Of a stretch of 64,000 bases of DNA, positions 62,167-64,000 are shown in pieces. The notes beneath the pieces are model-generated. The model was not told the origin of the DNA. It saw nothing but the letters and a program-made list of their open reading frames with translations, and ran no database searches. The stretch's first letter is position 1; every line of letters starts with the position of its first letter. Position numbers and translations under genes: made by a program. Origin of the DNA: a virus; IMG/VR virus record IMGVR_UViG_3300045921_000730, positions 180,294 through 244,293 of that record; one strand, given 5' to 3'.

Positions 62167-62517
62167 TTAAAATCTTGACAAATGTTTAATCATTTTAAAC
62201 TTTTCTTTGTAAGAAACACTTTCTTGTTGTACCTTTTCCCCATCATATGCATACTTTAATCCATCTTCTGTCAATTCACCGTTTTCATCAATCAGTGCAT
62301 GGTCAATCATTACTTGTTTGCCAGAATCAGTAATTGTTGCACCTTTATTTTCATCATATGTTATTAGTCCAAGGTCAACTAAAATATCTCTTGCTGCAAC
62401 AATGTTAACATTGCCTGAAATTCTTTCACCAGCAACAACAGGCGTTTCACTTGCAACAATTGTTGTCATTACTTTTTTCTGATGGTCTGTCAATCTTACA
62501 GTCGGTAAAACGCTCAT
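62167..62517 (-). CDS. Winged-helix-like conserved phage protein
   Basis: 116 residues. MSVLPTVRLTDHQKKVMTTIVASETPVVAGERISGNVNIVAARDILVDLGLITYDENKGATITDSGKQVMIDHALIDENGELTEDG fits a winged helix: helix, turn, recognition helix (VAARDILVDLGLI), then a wing (ITYDENKGATIT). Conserved hypothetical in T4-like phages. DNA binding likely. Three nt upstream lies the 62521 gene on the same strand. Confidence 0.65.
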   Translation of the reverse strand: MSVLPTVRLTDHQKKVMTTIVASETPVVAGERISGNVNIVAARDILVDLGLITYDENKGATITDSGKQVMIDHALIDENGELTEDGLKYAYDGEKVQQESVSYKEKFKMIKHLSRF

Positions 62518-62520
62518 AAG

Positions 62521-62796
62521 TTACTCCATATCTCCTGCTCTATCTCCACTCTTTGTCATATTGAAAAACATGTTTGATACAACATAATCATAATATTTTT
62601 TGTCAGCAAACGTTTTACCTCTATTCCATTGTAAATCAGTACCATCATCATGAATATGATCATGTGGTTTACCGGGCTTTTCTTTACTTTTTACAGAATG
62701 TATTTTTTTAACAAGCTCGTTGTTTCTTTCAGTTTTTGATCTTGTCATCTTTGCTTTTTCTGTAATTATTTCCAAAAATTCTTTCAACAACACCAC
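62521..62796 (-). CDS. Small basic protein downstream of mini-element G
   Basis: 91 residues from GTG 62796 with GAAGGA upstream on the minus strand. EKAKMTRSKTERNNELVKKIHSVKSKEKPGKPHDHIHDDGTDLQWNRGKTFADKKYYDYVVSNMFF is charged and His-rich. Unknown. Mini-element G sits directly upstream, reading into it. Confidence 0.6.
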   Translation of the reverse strand: MVLLKEFLEIITEKAKMTRSKTERNNELVKKIHSVKSKEKPGKPHDHIHDDGTDLQWNRGKTFADKKYYDYVVSNMFFNMTKSGDRAGDME

Positions 62797-62820
62797 GACA
62801 TAAATCCTTCTTTTGATAAT

Positions 62821-62934
62821 ATGAACTACCGCGTAGCTAAAGACGACGCGGTTTCCGAACTCATCGACCCAGCTAACATCACCGGCGCCTCCTTCGGTTT
62901 TTGTTTAGAGTCCGACTGCGTTCCACAACCAGAC
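62821..62934 (-). ncRNA. Candidate stand-alone omega RNA (element G)
   Basis: Scaffold 4 nt after CATAAATA. The flank that would be the guide is ATTATCAAAAGAAGGATTTA (minus strand, 62820-62801), covering the RBS of the 62796 gene. Confidence 0.55.
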
Positions 62935-63025
62935 ATTTTATTTATGACTACAAATTAATTAGATATCAATAGGCCGATTCATCCATGTGATTGAAGATCA
63001 CGTGGTTTTCTCAGCCCTGAAGATG
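62821..63025 (-). mobile_element. Element G: 205-bp TnpB mini-element
   Basis: On the minus strand: TTAT (63029-63026), left-end hairpin CTGAgaaaaCCACGTGAT...ATCACATGGatgaaTCGG, CATAAATA (62946-62939), then the 114-nt scaffold to 62821 ending in hairpin ACCGCGTCG-TCTTTAG-CTACGCGGT and AGTTCAT. Closer to tnpB1 and F than to B and D. Confidence 0.8.
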
Positions 63026-63031
63026 ATAAAG

Positions 63032-63039
63032 TATTTATA
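63032..63039 (-). promoter_or_regulatory. Exact late promoter TATAAATA
   Basis: Minus-strand TATAAATA just upstream of element G; probably the original promoter of the 62796 gene, now separated from it by the element. Confidence 0.6.
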
Positions 63040-63042
63040 TTT

Positions 63043-63381
63043 TCATGATATCATTTTCAATAGTTTTTCTGTTTCTAAAAGTTTTTTGTTGTGTTCATCC
63101 TTTGCGGTTGTGAATATATCTTTCTCCCAACACCCGCCTCTTTTACTTTGAACGAATTCATGTTGCTTTTGAGAAACACGAATTTCTTTAATTTCACGTA
63201 TCTTGACAATAATATCACTGTTATTACCATCATTGATATTATATTCTGTCCTATACTTTTTTGCCCAGTTTTGCATCGATTTTTCAGAAACAAACAGCCT
63301 CATTCCTTGATACTCAAGGATGTTTTTTTCTTTATTATTTTTCCAAACTGGAAGTCCGTAAAGTACGTATATGATTGCCAT
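63043..63381 (-). CDS. Unknown protein
   Basis: 112 residues (MAIIYVLYGLPVWKNNKEKNILEYQGMRLFVSEKSMQNWAKKYRTEYNINDG...IIVKIREIKEIRVSQKQHEFVQSK). Mixed alpha/beta, basic, no motif. First gene of a short minus-strand group. Not recognised. Confidence 0.55.
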   Translation of the reverse strand: MAIIYVLYGLPVWKNNKEKNILEYQGMRLFVSEKSMQNWAKKYRTEYNINDGNNSDIIVKIREIKEIRVSQKQHEFVQSKRGGCWEKDIFTTAKDEHNKKLLETEKLLKMIS

Positions 63382-63444
63382 TTATTTTTTGTTGTTTTAC
63401 CATTCACTATTTACACAGGAAAATCCATTAATATATATTACCCT

Positions 63445-63562
63445 TTTTTTATATATCCCCGTATAGAAGTATATAACCAAAAAATAAATCTTCAATTTTC
63501 TATAGAAATTTAGTTCTCAGGAAAAAAAATTTTTTTATATATCCCCGTATAGAAGTATATAA
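63445..63562. repeat. Two 33-bp direct repeats in non-coding DNA
   Basis: 63445-63477 and 63530-63562 are identical (T-run, ATATATCCCCGTATAGAAGT, ATATAA), 85 bp apart. A third, partial version (GTATACAGAGAAGTATATTA) is at 63933-63952. Within 63382-64000 I see no gene. Confidence 0.8.
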
Positions 63563-63690
63563 TTGATACGTCAACCTTTAAAATTGTCTAGAAAAAATAA
63601 ATCTGCAAGAAAAAATTTTTTGAAAAGGGGGTAATATTAATATTGAAATGTATAACTGATGTTAAACCTTGTAAGCGATTTAGATGTATG

Positions 63691-63925
63691 TTCAATGTTT
63701 TTGTTATGTGATCAATGTTTTTGTTGTGTGATAAATGTTTTTGTTATGTGATCAATGTTTTTGTTATGTGATAAATGTTTTTGTTATGTGATCAATGTTT
63801 TTGTTATGTGATCAATGTTTTTGTTATGTGATAAATGTTTTTGTTATGTGATCAATGTTTTTGTTATGTGATAAATGTTTTTGTTATGTGATCAATGTTT
63901 TTGTTATGTGATCAATGTTTTTGTT
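63691..63925. repeat. 20-bp tandem repeat array with higher-order structure
   Basis: Eleven full units of ATCAATGTTTTTGTTATGTG or ATAAATGTTTTTGTTATGTG, plus a partial twelfth. The third base alternates C and A in a five-unit pattern (C-A-C-A-C) that repeats, giving a 100-bp super-unit at 63711-63810 and 63811-63910. C-type units create GATC at the unit joint. Confidence 0.9.
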
Positions 63926-64000
63926 GAAAAAACGTATACAGAGAAGTATATTAATGTAATTTGTGAAAAAACTGCCCCTCCACCATGATTATATGGAGAA

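Noticed and set aside
63691-63925. CRISPR array
   Set aside because: Units abut without spacers and no cas gene is present; it is a simple tandem repeat.

Overview
The window is part of an AT-rich genome of a T4-superfamily myovirus, probably infecting a proteobacterium. It carries a T4-type replication and recombination block (gp32, UvsX, UvsY-like, UvsW, gp44/gp62 clamp loader, GroES-like gp31). TATAAATA-type late promoters precede structural genes, and large tail-fibre gene cassettes lie on both sides of the replication block. The host guess rests on an E. coli-type ribosomal protein bL33 and on GuaC and FolE2 enzymes; the sequence does not name the host.

Layout. 1-14.5 kb: tail fibres with Mtd_N-like heads, repeated GDTMTG/ATKQYVD modules, and one giant RCC1-repeat protein with a glycine-rich gp38-like tip. 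14.5-23.9 kb: a second fibre cassette (S74 intramolecular chaperone fibre, glycine-rich adhesin, RCC1 fibre) mixed with three 2OG-Fe(II)-oxygenase-like genes. 23.9-34.9 kb: replication, recombination and co-chaperonin genes. 35-47.2 kb: a third fibre cassette with tail-collar tips and a third RCC1 protein. 47.2-51.5 kb: a glycosyltransferase-methyltransferase fusion, one half of a split PolIII-alpha-like protein, a Pth2-like and a QueD-like protein. 51.4-54.8 kb: two TnpB elements, tRNA-Ala and a structured RNA. 54.9-63.4 kb: a P-loop kinase, FolE2, a Vsr-like endonuclease, GuaC and small conserved genes. 63.4-64 kb: repeat-rich DNA without genes.

The most striking content is a dispersed TnpB system. 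One full TnpB (TnpB1) sits inside, and exactly interrupts, a phage-encoded bL33 gene. Four mini-elements of 176-205 bp and two ~50-bp hairpin relics are scattered over the window. The mini-elements lack a nuclease but keep the ~114-nt right-end sequence that in known TnpB systems forms the guide (omega) RNA scaffold. Each has acquired an ATAAATA late-promoter-like box just upstream of that scaffold. All six small copies have TTAT at the inferred left boundary. They look like stand-alone, late-expressed guide-RNA cassettes that TnpB1 could serve in trans. A second, unrelated TnpB (TnpB2) abuts the 3' half of a tRNA gene.

A second notable feature is a C-family DNA polymerase (PolIII alpha)-like palm split between two genes 18.7 kb apart. 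One ends just after the GRGSS motif and the other begins exactly at the DIDID catalytic motif. Function calls are from reading motifs by eye; no database search was run.
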